A DNA stretch of 64,000 bases from Brevundimonas alba. Lineage in GTDB: Bacteria > Pseudomonadota > Alphaproteobacteria > Caulobacterales > Caulobacteraceae. How positions within the stretch are numbered: position 1 is the first letter of the stretch; each line of letters opens with the position of its first letter. Positions 1 to 7,559 of this stretch are shown here, in pieces. The position numbers and the translations under genes were made by a program. The stretch covers positions 863,539-927,538 of the forward strand of contig NZ_JAATJM010000002.1 in the NCBI RefSeq assembly GCF_011927945.1, written 5' to 3'. The notes beneath the pieces are model-generated. The model was given only the letters and a program-made list of their open reading frames with translations. It did not search any database and was not told where the DNA came from.

Positions 1-93
1 CGGCGTGTCGCTGAAGCCGACCCCCGGCACCACGGCCGCGGCCAGCCACAGGGCCAGGCAGGTGACGAGAAACTGGACGATGAAACGCAGCAT
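1..93 (-). CDS. Partial small membrane protein, phage-holin-family (PF04020-like)
   Basis: The first 31 codons of a minus-strand gene run off the left edge of the window. The ATG is at 93-91, preceded by AGGGAG at a good distance. The visible residues are one hydrophobic segment (residues 3-21, rich in Leu, Ala, Val and Trp) followed by VVPGVGF, which resembles the start of the YvlD/'phage holin family' membrane proteins. These are common chromosomal proteins despite the name, and nothing suggests a prophage. The rest of the gene is outside the window, so the family call rests on the N-terminus only. Confidence 0.55.
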   Translation of the reverse strand, partial: MLRFIVQFLVTCLALWLAAAVVPGVGFSDTP

Positions 94-197
94 GGCCGAC
101 TCCCTTTGGACCTTGACCATAACACCCGACCGCCGCCGGGGCTCCCCTCCCCGTTCGGCCGTTGTTACCCTCAGATGACCGTCGCCCGGAGCCTCCC

Positions 198-635
198 GTG
201 ACCCTGCAAGCGCCCTATGATCCCGACAACATCTTCGCCCGCATCCTCCGCGGCGAGATCCCCTCGGTGAAGGTGTGGGAGGACGATCACGTCCTCGCCT
301 TCATGGACGTCTTCCCCCAGTCCGAGGGTCACGTCCTGATAATCTCGAAGACCTCCACCGCCCGCACCCTGCTGGAGATCGAGCCCAAGGCGCTCGGCCG
401 CCTGATCGGCGCCACCCAGCGCACCGCCCGCGCCGTGGTCAAGGCGCTGGAGCCTGAGGGTTTCCAGATCATGCAGCTGAACGGCGAGGCCGGCGGCCAG
501 ACCGTCTTCCACCTGCATTTCCACGTCATCCCGCGCTGGTCTGACCGCGCCATGAAGGGTCACGGCCACGCGCCGATGGCCGATCCCGACACCCTCCGCG
601 CCCTCGCAGACCGGATCGCCGCCGCCCTCGATTGA
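198..635 (+). CDS. HIT-family nucleotide hydrolase/transferase
   Basis: A histidine-triad protein of 145 residues, the usual size for HINT/HIT proteins that hydrolyse nucleoside phosphoramidates or dinucleotides in the cytoplasm. The triad H-L-H-F-H-V is at residues 105-110, with the central His107-x-His109 as the catalytic pair. An N-terminal nucleotide-binding stretch precedes it (NIFARILRGEIP, then GHVLIISK). I chose the GTG at 198 because GGAG lies six bases upstream. A TTG at 162 in the same frame would add 12 residues but has no ribosome site. It stands alone ahead of the tRNA-Thr gene, and the tRNA promoter begins at its stop codon. The family is clear but the substrate is not. Confidence 0.9.
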   Translation: MTLQAPYDPDNIFARILRGEIPSVKVWEDDHVLAFMDVFPQSEGHVLIISKTSTARTLLEIEPKALGRLIGATQRTARAVVKALEPEGFQIMQLNGEAGGQTVFHLHFHVIPRWSDRAMKGHGHAPMADPDTLRALADRIAAALD

Positions 636-660
636 CCCCGGCGCGCCGCGCCAGCATAAG
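632..660 (+). promoter_or_regulatory. Predicted promoter of tRNA-Thr
   Basis: TTGACC (632-637) and CATAAG (655-660) are separated by exactly 17 bp. This places the start of transcription about 667, some 13 bases before the tRNA. The -35 overlaps the stop codon of the HIT gene. The pattern matches the housekeeping sigma factor consensus. Prediction only. Confidence 0.6.
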
Positions 661-679
661 GGCCGCCGTCACGACGGAC

Positions 680-755
680 GCCGGTTTAGCTCAGCTGGTA
701 GAGCAGCGGTTTTGTAAACCGAAGGTCGCGGGTTCGATTCCTGCAACCGGCACCG
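680..755 (+). tRNA. tRNA-Thr (anticodon UGU)
   Basis: A full cloverleaf can be folded. The acceptor GCCGGTT (680-686) pairs with AACCGGC (745-751). The D-arm is GCTC/GAGC. The anticodon loop TTTGTAA carries TGT. The T-arm GCGGG/CCTGC encloses TTCGATT. The discriminator is A752. The next bases are CCG, so the terminal CCA is not encoded and must be added after transcription. UGU reads ACA and, with wobble, other Thr codons. Confidence 0.97.
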
Positions 756-760
756 GTCCG

Positions 761-916
761 TCAGCCCTTGCGGGCTCCACAGCCGCGGCAGACGAAGGTG
801 CCCTTTCGGCTCCGGCTCGTGTCCCACTGATGCCGGCAGAACAGGCCCCGGATCACCGCTCCCAGGGTGCGGCCCCGGCTCGACGGCCGGGCGACGGTGT
901 GGCCGGCGCTCAGCAT
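761..916 (-). CDS. 51-residue Cys/His (zinc-ribbon-like) small protein
   Basis: A very short gene. The ATG at 916 overlaps the end of the upstream gene in the string ATGCTGA, so its translation is probably coupled. The protein is basic and carries C27-R-H29 followed, 13 residues later, by C43-x-x-C46-G, a pattern fit for one zinc ion. The same pattern (C-R-H, then C-x-x-C-G) occurs near the N-terminus of the overlapping upstream protein, which argues that this frame is real. It ends just before a small hairpin near the tRNA. No function is known to me. Confidence 0.6.
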   Translation of the reverse strand: MLSAGHTVARPSSRGRTLGAVIRGLFCRHQWDTSRSRKGTFVCRGCGARKG

Positions 917-1425
917 CGCGGCGCCGTCCGGGCGTCATGCAGGCGCGCGAAATGCCCCGCGGCGTCAGAACCGAACAGCACCGGCTCGGCGGAATGCGCA
1001 TCCTCGATGACCGCGAGAATGCCGTCGATCGCCTCTTCCCGGGTCGGCCGGCTGCCTTCGGCCAGACGATCGATCAGGGCCAGCAGCATCTCCCGCCGCT
1101 CCAGCGCCTGCGCCTTCAGCACCTTGGTGCTCGGCCGTATCAACGCGGGTGCACGCGCCGGCAAGGGCTGCGGCTGCGGTTCGGGGAAATCGATGAACAC
1201 GCCGCCCGCCGGCGTGAAGTCAGGCAGGGCGTCCAGGGCTAGCGGCAACGCCGCCAGTTCCGCCATCTCTCCGACTGCAGCGGGCGCCGTCTCGTCGCCC
1301 GAAACGTCGAGCGGACCAGCCGCCTGCGTCTTCCCGCATCGACGGCAACGGTCTGAGCGATGGCGCTCGGACCAGTAAAAGTCATGCCTGCAGAGCAGAG
1401 GCTTCAGTGGCGACAGCATATTCAT
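910..1425 (-). CDS. Hypothetical protein with N-terminal Cys/His cluster
   Basis: A 171-residue protein I do not recognise. The N-terminus has C12-R-H14 and C27-x-x-C30-G-K, a likely single zinc site. A proline-rich linker (about residues 85-95) follows, then a helical C-terminal part from about residue 100 with many charged residues (KAQALERREMLLALIDRLAEG). There is no signal peptide or membrane segment, so it is probably cytoplasmic. It overlaps the next gene by 7 bases, and both proteins share the Cys/His pattern. A nucleic-acid-binding role would be a guess from the zinc pattern alone. Confidence 0.7.
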   Translation of the reverse strand: MNMLSPLKPLLCRHDFYWSERHRSDRCRRCGKTQAAGPLDVSGDETAPAAVGEMAELAALPLALDALPDFTPAGGVFIDFPEPQPQPLPARAPALIRPSTKVLKAQALERREMLLALIDRLAEGSRPTREEAIDGILAVIEDAHSAEPVLFGSDAAGHFARLHDARTAPRC

Positions 1426-1502
1426 TCCCCCGGACGCGGGACGAATCGCCGATTTTCTAACGTTTTGTCAACCATGGTTCACCCAACGGGCGAACGGTTC
1501 GG

Positions 1503-3374
1503 TTAACCTCCGCCGAGCGCCACGGCCGCTCGGTAGGTCACGAACGCCGCCAGATAGGCCAGGCCGAACATGTAGGCGACCATCACCCACATCCATTTCC
1601 ACGAGTTCAGCTCGCGCTTCACCACCCCGAGCGTCGCCACGCACTGCGGCGCGAAGATGTACCATGCCAGGAAGGCCAGACCCGTGGCCAGCGACCACTG
1701 CGCCGCCAGCGTCACGCCCAGCAGGCTGGTCGCGCTCTCCGGATCGGCGATGGCGTAAACAGTGCCCAAGGCAGCGACGGCGACTTCCCGCGCCGCCATC
1801 CCCGGGATCAGGGCGATCACCATCTGCCAGTTGAAACCAATCGGCGCGAAGACCGGCTCAAGCGCGTGGCCGAGCCTGCCGGCGAAGCTGTAGTCGATAG
1901 CCGGCCCCGTCGCGCCCTCCGGCGGATAGGGGAAGGTCGACAGCACCCAGATCAGCACCATCAGCGGCAGGATGATCCGCCCCGCCCGCTCGAGGAAGAT
2001 CCGCGCCCTGAGCCACAGGTTGAACCCCACGCTGCGCAGATCCGGCGTCTTGTAGGCCGGCAGTTCCATCATGAACGGCTCGACCGCTCCTCGCCAGAAC
2101 ACGCGGCGGATGACGAACGACACCACCAGCGCGCTCAGGATGCCCGCCGCATACAGACCGAACATCACCAGCCCCTGCATGTTGGCGAAGCCCCACACGG
2201 TCCGGTTCGGAATGAAGGCGGCGATGATCAGCGTGTAGACCGGGATGCGCGCCGAACACGTCATCAGCGGCGCGACCATGACCGTGGTCAGGCGGTCGCG
2301 CTTGGAGTCGATCACCCGCGCCGCCATGACACCGGGAATCGCGCAGGCGAAGCTCGACAGCAGCGGAATGAAGGCGCGCCCGTGCAGCCCCGCCCCGCCC
2401 ATGATCCGGTCCATCAGGAAGGCGGCCCGGGCCATATAGCCGAAGTCCTCCAGCAGGATGATGAACAGGAACAGGATCAGGATCTGCGGCAGGAAGACCA
2501 GCACGCTGCCCACGCCCGAGATCAGTCCGTCGACGATCAGGCTTTGCCAGATTCCATCCGGCATCACGGTCGCCACCCATGCGCCCAGTCCGGCGAGCAG
2601 TCCCTCGATGCCGTCCATCAGCGGCGTCGCCCAGGTGAAGACCGCCTGGAACATGACGAACAGCAGCGCCATCAGGATGACGAGCCCGCCGACCGGATGC
2701 AGCAGCACGGAATCGATGCGGCCCGTCAGGGTGTCGGGCCGCTCGGGCGGCTGGACACAGGCCTTCATGATCCGCTCGGCCTCGCGCGCCGCCCCACGCA
2801 GCGCCGCCGCGTCGGGCGCCGTCCACGCCATCTCCGCGCCCGGAGACCAGGCGCCCGCCGCCGCCTCGACAGCAGCGACCAGATCGTCGACGCCACGCCG
2901 TCGCGTCGCCACCGTGGTCACGATCGGCAGGCCCAGTTCCGCCGACAACCGCTCCAGATCGATCCGCAGCCCCTGACGCTGGGCGATGTCGTACATGTTC
3001 AGCGCCAGCACCATCGGCCGTCCGACGGCCTTGAGCTCCAGCACCAGCCGCAGCACCAGCCGAAGGTTGGTCGCGTCGGCCACGCAGACGATGACATCCG
3101 GCGGCGTCTCTCCGGCCAGTCGACCCAGAACAGCGTCCCGGGTGACTTCCTCGTCGGGGCTGCGGGCGCGCAGGGAATAGGTGCCCGGCAGGTCCAGCAC
3201 GGACATCGTCCGTCCTTCTCCGCCGCGGATGAAGCCTTCCTTCCGCTCGACGGTCACGCCGGCGTAGTTGGCCACCTTCTGGTGCGCGCCGGTCAGGGCG
3301 TTGAACAACGCCGTCTTGCCGCTGTTGGGATTTCCCACGAGCGCGACCCGCGCGCTCCGTACGGCCATGTCCAT
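1503..3374 (-). CDS. feoB: Ferrous iron transporter FeoB
   Basis: An inner-membrane Fe(II) uptake protein of 623 residues. The N-terminal G domain has the P-loop GNPNSGKT (residues 14-21), a G3 motif DLPGTYSL and a G4-like NMYD. A linker of the FeoB type follows, then a membrane domain with two Gate regions (for example the FACAIPGVMAAR and SARIPVYTLIIAAF stretches) and about eight to ten membrane spans. It is shorter than the Escherichia coli protein (773 residues) but normal for Proteobacteria that lack FeoC. Its ATG shares one base with the feoA stop (TGATG), so the two are co-translated. It probably supplies ferrous iron under low oxygen or iron limitation. Confidence 0.97.
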   Translation of the reverse strand: MDMAVRSARVALVGNPNSGKTALFNALTGAHQKVANYAGVTVERKEGFIRGGEGRTMSVLDLPGTYSLRARSPDEEVTRDAVLGRLAGETPPDVIVCVADATNLRLVLRLVLELKAVGRPMVLALNMYDIAQRQGLRIDLERLSAELGLPIVTTVATRRRGVDDLVAAVEAAAGAWSPGAEMAWTAPDAAALRGAAREAERIMKACVQPPERPDTLTGRIDSVLLHPVGGLVILMALLFVMFQAVFTWATPLMDGIEGLLAGLGAWVATVMPDGIWQSLIVDGLISGVGSVLVFLPQILILFLFIILLEDFGYMARAAFLMDRIMGGAGLHGRAFIPLLSSFACAIPGVMAARVIDSKRDRLTTVMVAPLMTCSARIPVYTLIIAAFIPNRTVWGFANMQGLVMFGLYAAGILSALVVSFVIRRVFWRGAVEPFMMELPAYKTPDLRSVGFNLWLRARIFLERAGRIILPLMVLIWVLSTFPYPPEGATGPAIDYSFAGRLGHALEPVFAPIGFNWQMVIALIPGMAAREVAVAALGTVYAIADPESATSLLGVTLAAQWSLATGLAFLAWYIFAPQCVATLGVVKRELNSWKWMWVMVAYMFGLAYLAAFVTYRAAVALGGG

Positions 3375-3685
3375 CAGGCGGGAACCCGGGCGGCTTCGAC
3401 CGCCGCCGCCGCGCCAGACGCCGCCGGCTCCACGCGGACCGTCAGACCCGCCGCCTCGTGCCGGCGCAGGGCCACGCGCATGTCGTCCACCTTCATCGCG
3501 ATAGGGTCGCGGCCCAGCAGACCTTCGTGCAGCAGTTCGACCCGCGCACCCTCGACGAAGCCCAGTTCCAGCAACCGCCGCTCCAGCTCCAGCGCATGCT
3601 CGTCGTGATGGCAGTGACCGCCGACCTGAACGATGACGCCGCGATCCCCGCGGCGGGCCTGGCTGAGACGGATGGTGTCGGACAT
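3374..3685 (-). CDS. feoA: Ferrous iron transport protein FeoA
   Basis: A small cytoplasmic SH3-like protein of 103 residues that partners FeoB. The typical FeoA segment LLELGFVEGARVELLHEG and the later DPIAMKVDDMRVALRRHEA are present. The N-terminus contains HCHHDEH (residues 24-30), a short metal-binding-like insert that is unusual, followed by an Ala-rich C-terminal tail. I chose the ATG at 3685, because a longer reading frame from upstream would run into the divergent cytochrome gene. It is first in a feoAB operon with a one-base overlap. Confidence 0.93.
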   Translation of the reverse strand: MSDTIRLSQARRGDRGVIVQVGGHCHHDEHALELERRLLELGFVEGARVELLHEGLLGRDPIAMKVDDMRVALRRHEAAGLTVRVEPAASGAAAAVEAARVPA

Positions 3686-3720
3686 GACGCTCACGCAGCG
3701 GCGCGAGGGCCGCGCCTTTC

Positions 3721-3740
3721 TGACACTGATTATCAGGTGC
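3721..3740 (-). promoter_or_regulatory. Candidate iron-regulator site upstream of feoAB
   Basis: Read on the minus strand, the segment 36-55 bases upstream of the feoA ATG contains CCTGATAATCAGTGTCA. It has the GATAAT/ATCA character of alphaproteobacterial Fur boxes and an internal CTGAT-A-ATCAG palindrome. Fur control of feoAB is well established in related bacteria. The assignment here is from resemblance only. Confidence 0.4.
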
Positions 3741-3829
3741 GATAGCCGTCCGTCCACCCTGCCGAAGCGTCGCAGGCCGTTGCTCGAGGCCCGGCTTGCG
3801 CTATCAGTGGCCGCTTGAGGAGGCCTCCC

Positions 3830-4315
3830 ATGCACCGTTCCGCTCTGATCGCCCTCGCCGGCGTCTGCCTCGTGTCCTGCAGCCAGGGCGACAACGCCGC
3901 CGCGCCATCGGCGTCCGCCCGCCCTGCCCCGACGGAGGCGGAAAAGGCGGCCCTGCTCGCCGCCCTGCCCGCACCGTATAATCAGGCCGATCTCGACAAC
4001 GGCCGCCGGGTCTTCGCCCGCTGCCGCTCCTGCCACACGATCAACGAGGGCGGCTCGAACATGACCGGGCCGAACCTGTACGGCGTCTTCGGGCGTCAGG
4101 CCGGCGGCCACCCGAACTACAACTACTCAACCGCCGTCAAACAGGCCGGTTTCGCCTGGGACGCTGAACGGCTGGACCACTGGCTGGAGAACCCGCGGAC
4201 GTTCCTGAAAGGCACCAAGATGAGCTTCCCCGGCATCCCCGACGCCGCGGACCGCCGCGACGTCATCGCCTTCCTCAAGGTCGAGACGGGATACGCGCCG
4301 CCTCCTGCTACCTGA
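3830..4315 (+). CDS. Lipoprotein class I cytochrome c
   Basis: A 161-residue exported electron carrier. A lipoprotein signal ends in LVSC17, so the protein is probably anchored to a membrane in the periplasm. A low-complexity Ala/Pro linker leads to a single haem-binding site C65-R-S-C-H69 and a probable Met ligand in GTKMSFPG. The overall pattern (NLYGVFGRQAG, then FLKGTKMSFPG) is that of cytochrome c2/c552. The ATG at 3830 has GAGGAGG upstream; an in-frame TTG 15 bases earlier is less likely. It is divergent from feoAB and ends one base before the stop of the RND pump on the other strand. Confidence 0.93.
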   Translation: MHRSALIALAGVCLVSCSQGDNAAAPSASARPAPTEAEKAALLAALPAPYNQADLDNGRRVFARCRSCHTINEGGSNMTGPNLYGVFGRQAGGHPNYNYSTAVKQAGFAWDAERLDHWLENPRTFLKGTKMSFPGIPDAADRRDVIAFLKVETGYAPPPAT

Positions 4316-4316
4316 C

Positions 4317-7300
4317 CTATTCGGCGGCGGCGGGGAGGGCGTCGTTGGCCCGCACCTCCTGGGCCTCCCATTCCTCGATTTTGCGCGCGGTGTATTCGGG
4401 CGACTTGGTGAAGCGGGCCAGGGCCCCATAGATCACCGGCACGACGAACAGCGTCAGCAGGGTCGAGAACATCGCCCCGGCGAAGATGACCACGCCGATC
4501 GTCTGACGGCTGCCCGCCCCCGCCCCCTGCCACAGCACCAGCGGCAAGGCGCCGAAGGCGGTGGCGATCGAGGTCATGATGATGGGGCGCAGACGTAGGG
4601 TCGAGGACTCAATGATGGCCTCGGAGATACTCCGCCCCTGATCGCGAAGCTGGTTGGCGAATTCCACGATCAGAATGCCGTTCTTGGCCGCCACGCCGAT
4701 CAGAATGATCAGCCCGATCTGGCTGTAGATGTTCAGGCTCGAGCCCGCCATGACCAGACCGAACAGCCCGCCGGCCGCGGCCAGCGGCACGGTCAGCATG
4801 ATCACCGCCGGGGTGATCCAGCTCTCGAACTGGGCCGCCAGCACGAGGAAGACCAGCAGCAGCGCCAGTCCGAACGCCGCGCCGACCGCGCCGCCGGCCT
4901 CCTGCTGATCCCGCGCCGCGCCGCCCCACTGAGTCGTCACCGCGCCTTGCGGCTGTTCGGTGGCGACCTGGTTCAGGAAGGTCACGGCGTCGGCGAGGGT
5001 GGTGCCCGGGTTCAGATCCGCCTGCAGGGAAATGGAGCGCTGCCGGTCCAGTCGGCGACGGTCCGGCGTATCGCCGGAGGTCTCGGTGGTCACCACCGCC
5101 GAGAGGGGAACCAGCTGGCCGCCGCCCGTGGAGACGTACAGGGACTCCAGATCGCTGACGTTGCGGCGATTGGCCCGCTCGGTCTGCAGGATCACGTCGT
5201 ATTCCTGACCCCCGCGGATGTAGGTGGTGGCGCGGCGCGAACCGAACATGGTCTCCAGCGCACGGCCAACCTGCTGCGACGAGACCCCAAGCGCGGCGGC
5301 CTTCTCCGGATCGACATCGACCAGCAGGCGCGGCGCATTGGGCTCATAGTTCAGGCGGGGTCGCGAGAACCCCGGATACTCCTGAGCCCGCGCCAGCACC
5401 GGCTGCAGCCACTGATAGATGTCCTCGTACTCCGAGCCGGTGACGATCATCTCGACCGAGTTGGAGTTGCCGCCGCCGCGCTGGAAGGCGCCGGGGACAC
5501 TGGCGTTGACCTGGGCGTCGGTCTGGCCGCGCAGCTTGCCGTTCAGTTCCTGGGCGATCGCATCGGCCGGACGGTCGCGCTTGGACCAGTCGGACAGGAT
5601 AAGGCTGCCGCTGCCTGAGTTGAAACTGCCGCCGCCGAAACCCGGCGCGGAGATCAGATAGCTCTCGGCTTCGCCGTTCTCCTTGTAGTCGGCGAGGATG
5701 GGCTCCAGCCCGAGCATGATCTTGCGGGTGTAGTCGAAGCCCGCACCCTCGGGACCCTGAATCCGGATCTGCACCCGCCCCCGGTCCTCGGGCGGCACAA
5801 GCTCATTGGGCAGCTTCAGGAACATGCCGACGGCGCCGACAGCGACCACCAGAATCAGCACACCGACCCCGATGACGGCGATACGTCGGCCAAGCAGCGC
5901 TTCGAGCGAGTTCTTGTACGAGTTGCGCAGCTTCTCCATGGACCAGTCGACCCGCTTGGCCACCCATCCCGAACCGGAAGCCGGCTTCAGGATTTTCGAC
6001 GCCAGCATCGGCGACAGGCTGAGGGCGAGGAAGGCGGAGAAGGCCACGGCGGCGGCGATGGCGGCGGCCAGTTCGACGAACAGACGTCCCACATAGCCCG
6101 GCAGGAACAGCAGCGGCGCGAATACCGACAACAGCACCACGGTGGTGGCGACGACGGCGAAGAACACCTGACGCGCGCCCCGCTCGGCCGCAACCAGCGG
6201 CGGTTCACCGTGATCCAGGCGGCGCTGGATATTTTCGGTCACCACGATGGCGTCATCAACGACCAGCCCGATCGACAGAACCAGCGCGAGCAGGGTCAGC
6301 AGGTTCAGCGAGAAGCCCAGCGGGGCCAGCACGATAAACGTCGAGAGCAGGCAGATCGGCGCCACGATCGACGGGATGAACGCGGCCCGCAGGCTGCCGA
6401 GGAAGACGAAGTTGACCAGCGCCACCAGCACCATGGAGATGCCGATGGTGATCCAGACCTCCTCGATGGCGTGGGAGGTGAAGACCGAGTTGTCCGATCC
6501 CACCGTCAGGGTGGCGCCCGGCGGCAGGCTGGGCCGGATCTCCTCGAGCATCTCTTTGACACCCTCGGAGATGGCGAGGTCGTTCGACTGGGCCTGACGG
6601 GTCACGGCCAGACCGATCTGGTCGACGCCGTTACCGCGGAACAGACGGCGGTCCTCGGCCGGCGCTTCTTCGACCCGCGCGATATCGCCCAGGCGTGTGA
6701 CGTAGGCGGCGTTGCCTTGCAGTGCGCCGCTCGCCCCGCTGGGCAGGGCAGTAGCCGAATTGACGTTCTGGGCCGTGCCCGTGCTCTGCGCGCCGGTAGC
6801 GGTAGAGCTGGAGCCACGAGTGCCGATCGGCAACTGGCGGAAATCCTCGGGGCGCGCATAGGTCCGGGCGACGCGGACTGTGTAGTCCTTCTGGCCGGAC
6901 TCCAGCGAGCCAGCGGGGAGTTCGACGTTCTGCGCGGTCAGAGCCGTTTCGACGTCGGTGACAGTGATGCCGCGCGCGGCCATGGCGGCGGGGTCCAGCC
7001 AGACGCGCATGGCGTAGCGCTGCTCGCCGAAGATCTGCACCTGCGCCACGCCGGGCACGGTGGCCAGCCGGTCGATCAGGTACCGGTCGGCATAGTCCGT
7101 CAGCTCCAGCCGGCTCATGCCATTGGCCCGGAGGAACAGGATCATGATCGGCTGACTGTCTGTGTCGGCCTTGGCGACCTCGGGCGGGTCGGCCTGGTCC
7201 GGCAGGCGCCCGACGACCCTGGAGACGCGGTCGCGAACGTCGTTGGCCGCGTCATCGATGTTGCGGTCCAGCGAGAACTCGATCGACACGCTCGAACGCC

Positions 7301-7559
7301 CATCGCGGCTGGTCGAGTTGATCCGCTCGACGCCCTGGATGCCGGCGATCTGCTGTTCGATCGGCTCGGTGATCCGGCTCTCGATCACCTCGGCCGAAGC
7401 GCCGGCGTAACTGGTGTTGACCGAGACGATGGGCGGATCGACGTCCGGTAGCTCGCGGACCGGCAGGAAGAAGAAGGCCGCCGCCCCGATGACGCACAGC
7501 ACGATGGCCGCCACCGCGGCGAACACCGGGCGGCGCACGGCGACGTCGGACAGCATCAT
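4317..7559 (-). CDS. RND efflux pump inner-membrane subunit (HAE1/AcrB type)
   Basis: A proton-driven drug exporter of 1080 residues that would form the inner-membrane trimer of a tripartite pump. It starts with the typical N-terminus (DVAVRRPVFAAV, then a first membrane span and LPVRELPDVDPP). It has the TM4 charged motif region GLVVDDAIVVTENI and the second-half equivalents GVAAKNGILIVEFANQLRD and RLRPIIMTS. A Ser/Thr/Gly-rich insert (about residues 250-285) lies in the porter domain and is unusual. The gene overlaps the upstream adaptor gene by 4 bases (ATGA). No outer-membrane TolC-type gene is adjacent, so the channel is probably shared. Substrates cannot be read from sequence. Confidence 0.95.
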   Translation of the reverse strand: MMLSDVAVRRPVFAAVAAIVLCVIGAAAFFFLPVRELPDVDPPIVSVNTSYAGASAEVIESRITEPIEQQIAGIQGVERINSTSRDGRSSVSIEFSLDRNIDDAANDVRDRVSRVVGRLPDQADPPEVAKADTDSQPIMILFLRANGMSRLELTDYADRYLIDRLATVPGVAQVQIFGEQRYAMRVWLDPAAMAARGITVTDVETALTAQNVELPAGSLESGQKDYTVRVARTYARPEDFRQLPIGTRGSSSTATGAQSTGTAQNVNSATALPSGASGALQGNAAYVTRLGDIARVEEAPAEDRRLFRGNGVDQIGLAVTRQAQSNDLAISEGVKEMLEEIRPSLPPGATLTVGSDNSVFTSHAIEEVWITIGISMVLVALVNFVFLGSLRAAFIPSIVAPICLLSTFIVLAPLGFSLNLLTLLALVLSIGLVVDDAIVVTENIQRRLDHGEPPLVAAERGARQVFFAVVATTVVLLSVFAPLLFLPGYVGRLFVELAAAIAAAVAFSAFLALSLSPMLASKILKPASGSGWVAKRVDWSMEKLRNSYKNSLEALLGRRIAVIGVGVLILVVAVGAVGMFLKLPNELVPPEDRGRVQIRIQGPEGAGFDYTRKIMLGLEPILADYKENGEAESYLISAPGFGGGSFNSGSGSLILSDWSKRDRPADAIAQELNGKLRGQTDAQVNASVPGAFQRGGGNSNSVEMIVTGSEYEDIYQWLQPVLARAQEYPGFSRPRLNYEPNAPRLLVDVDPEKAAALGVSSQQVGRALETMFGSRRATTYIRGGQEYDVILQTERANRRNVSDLESLYVSTGGGQLVPLSAVVTTETSGDTPDRRRLDRQRSISLQADLNPGTTLADAVTFLNQVATEQPQGAVTTQWGGAARDQQEAGGAVGAAFGLALLLVFLVLAAQFESWITPAVIMLTVPLAAAGGLFGLVMAGSSLNIYSQIGLIILIGVAAKNGILIVEFANQLRDQGRSISEAIIESSTLRLRPIIMTSIATAFGALPLVLWQGAGAGSRQTIGVVIFAGAMFSTLLTLFVVPVIYGALARFTKSPEYTARKIEEWEAQEVRANDALPAAAE

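Noticed and set aside
1..93. Phage-like region at the left edge
   Set aside because: The phage-holin-family name refers to a common chromosomal membrane protein; no phage structural or integrase genes are present.
669..1001. Minus-strand frame of 110 codons crossing the tRNA-Thr gene
   Set aside because: It overlaps a clear tRNA and the 51-codon gene in another frame that has a Cys/His pattern and a coupled start. No ribosome site supports it.
1866..3608. A 580-codon plus-strand frame opposite feoB
   Set aside because: Composition of His, Arg, Gln and Asp only, with no domain; it is an antisense shadow of feoB and feoA.
3686..4111. N-terminal extension of feoA into the cytochrome gene
   Set aside because: It would run antisense through a conserved haem-binding gene, while the ATG at 3685 gives the normal FeoA length.
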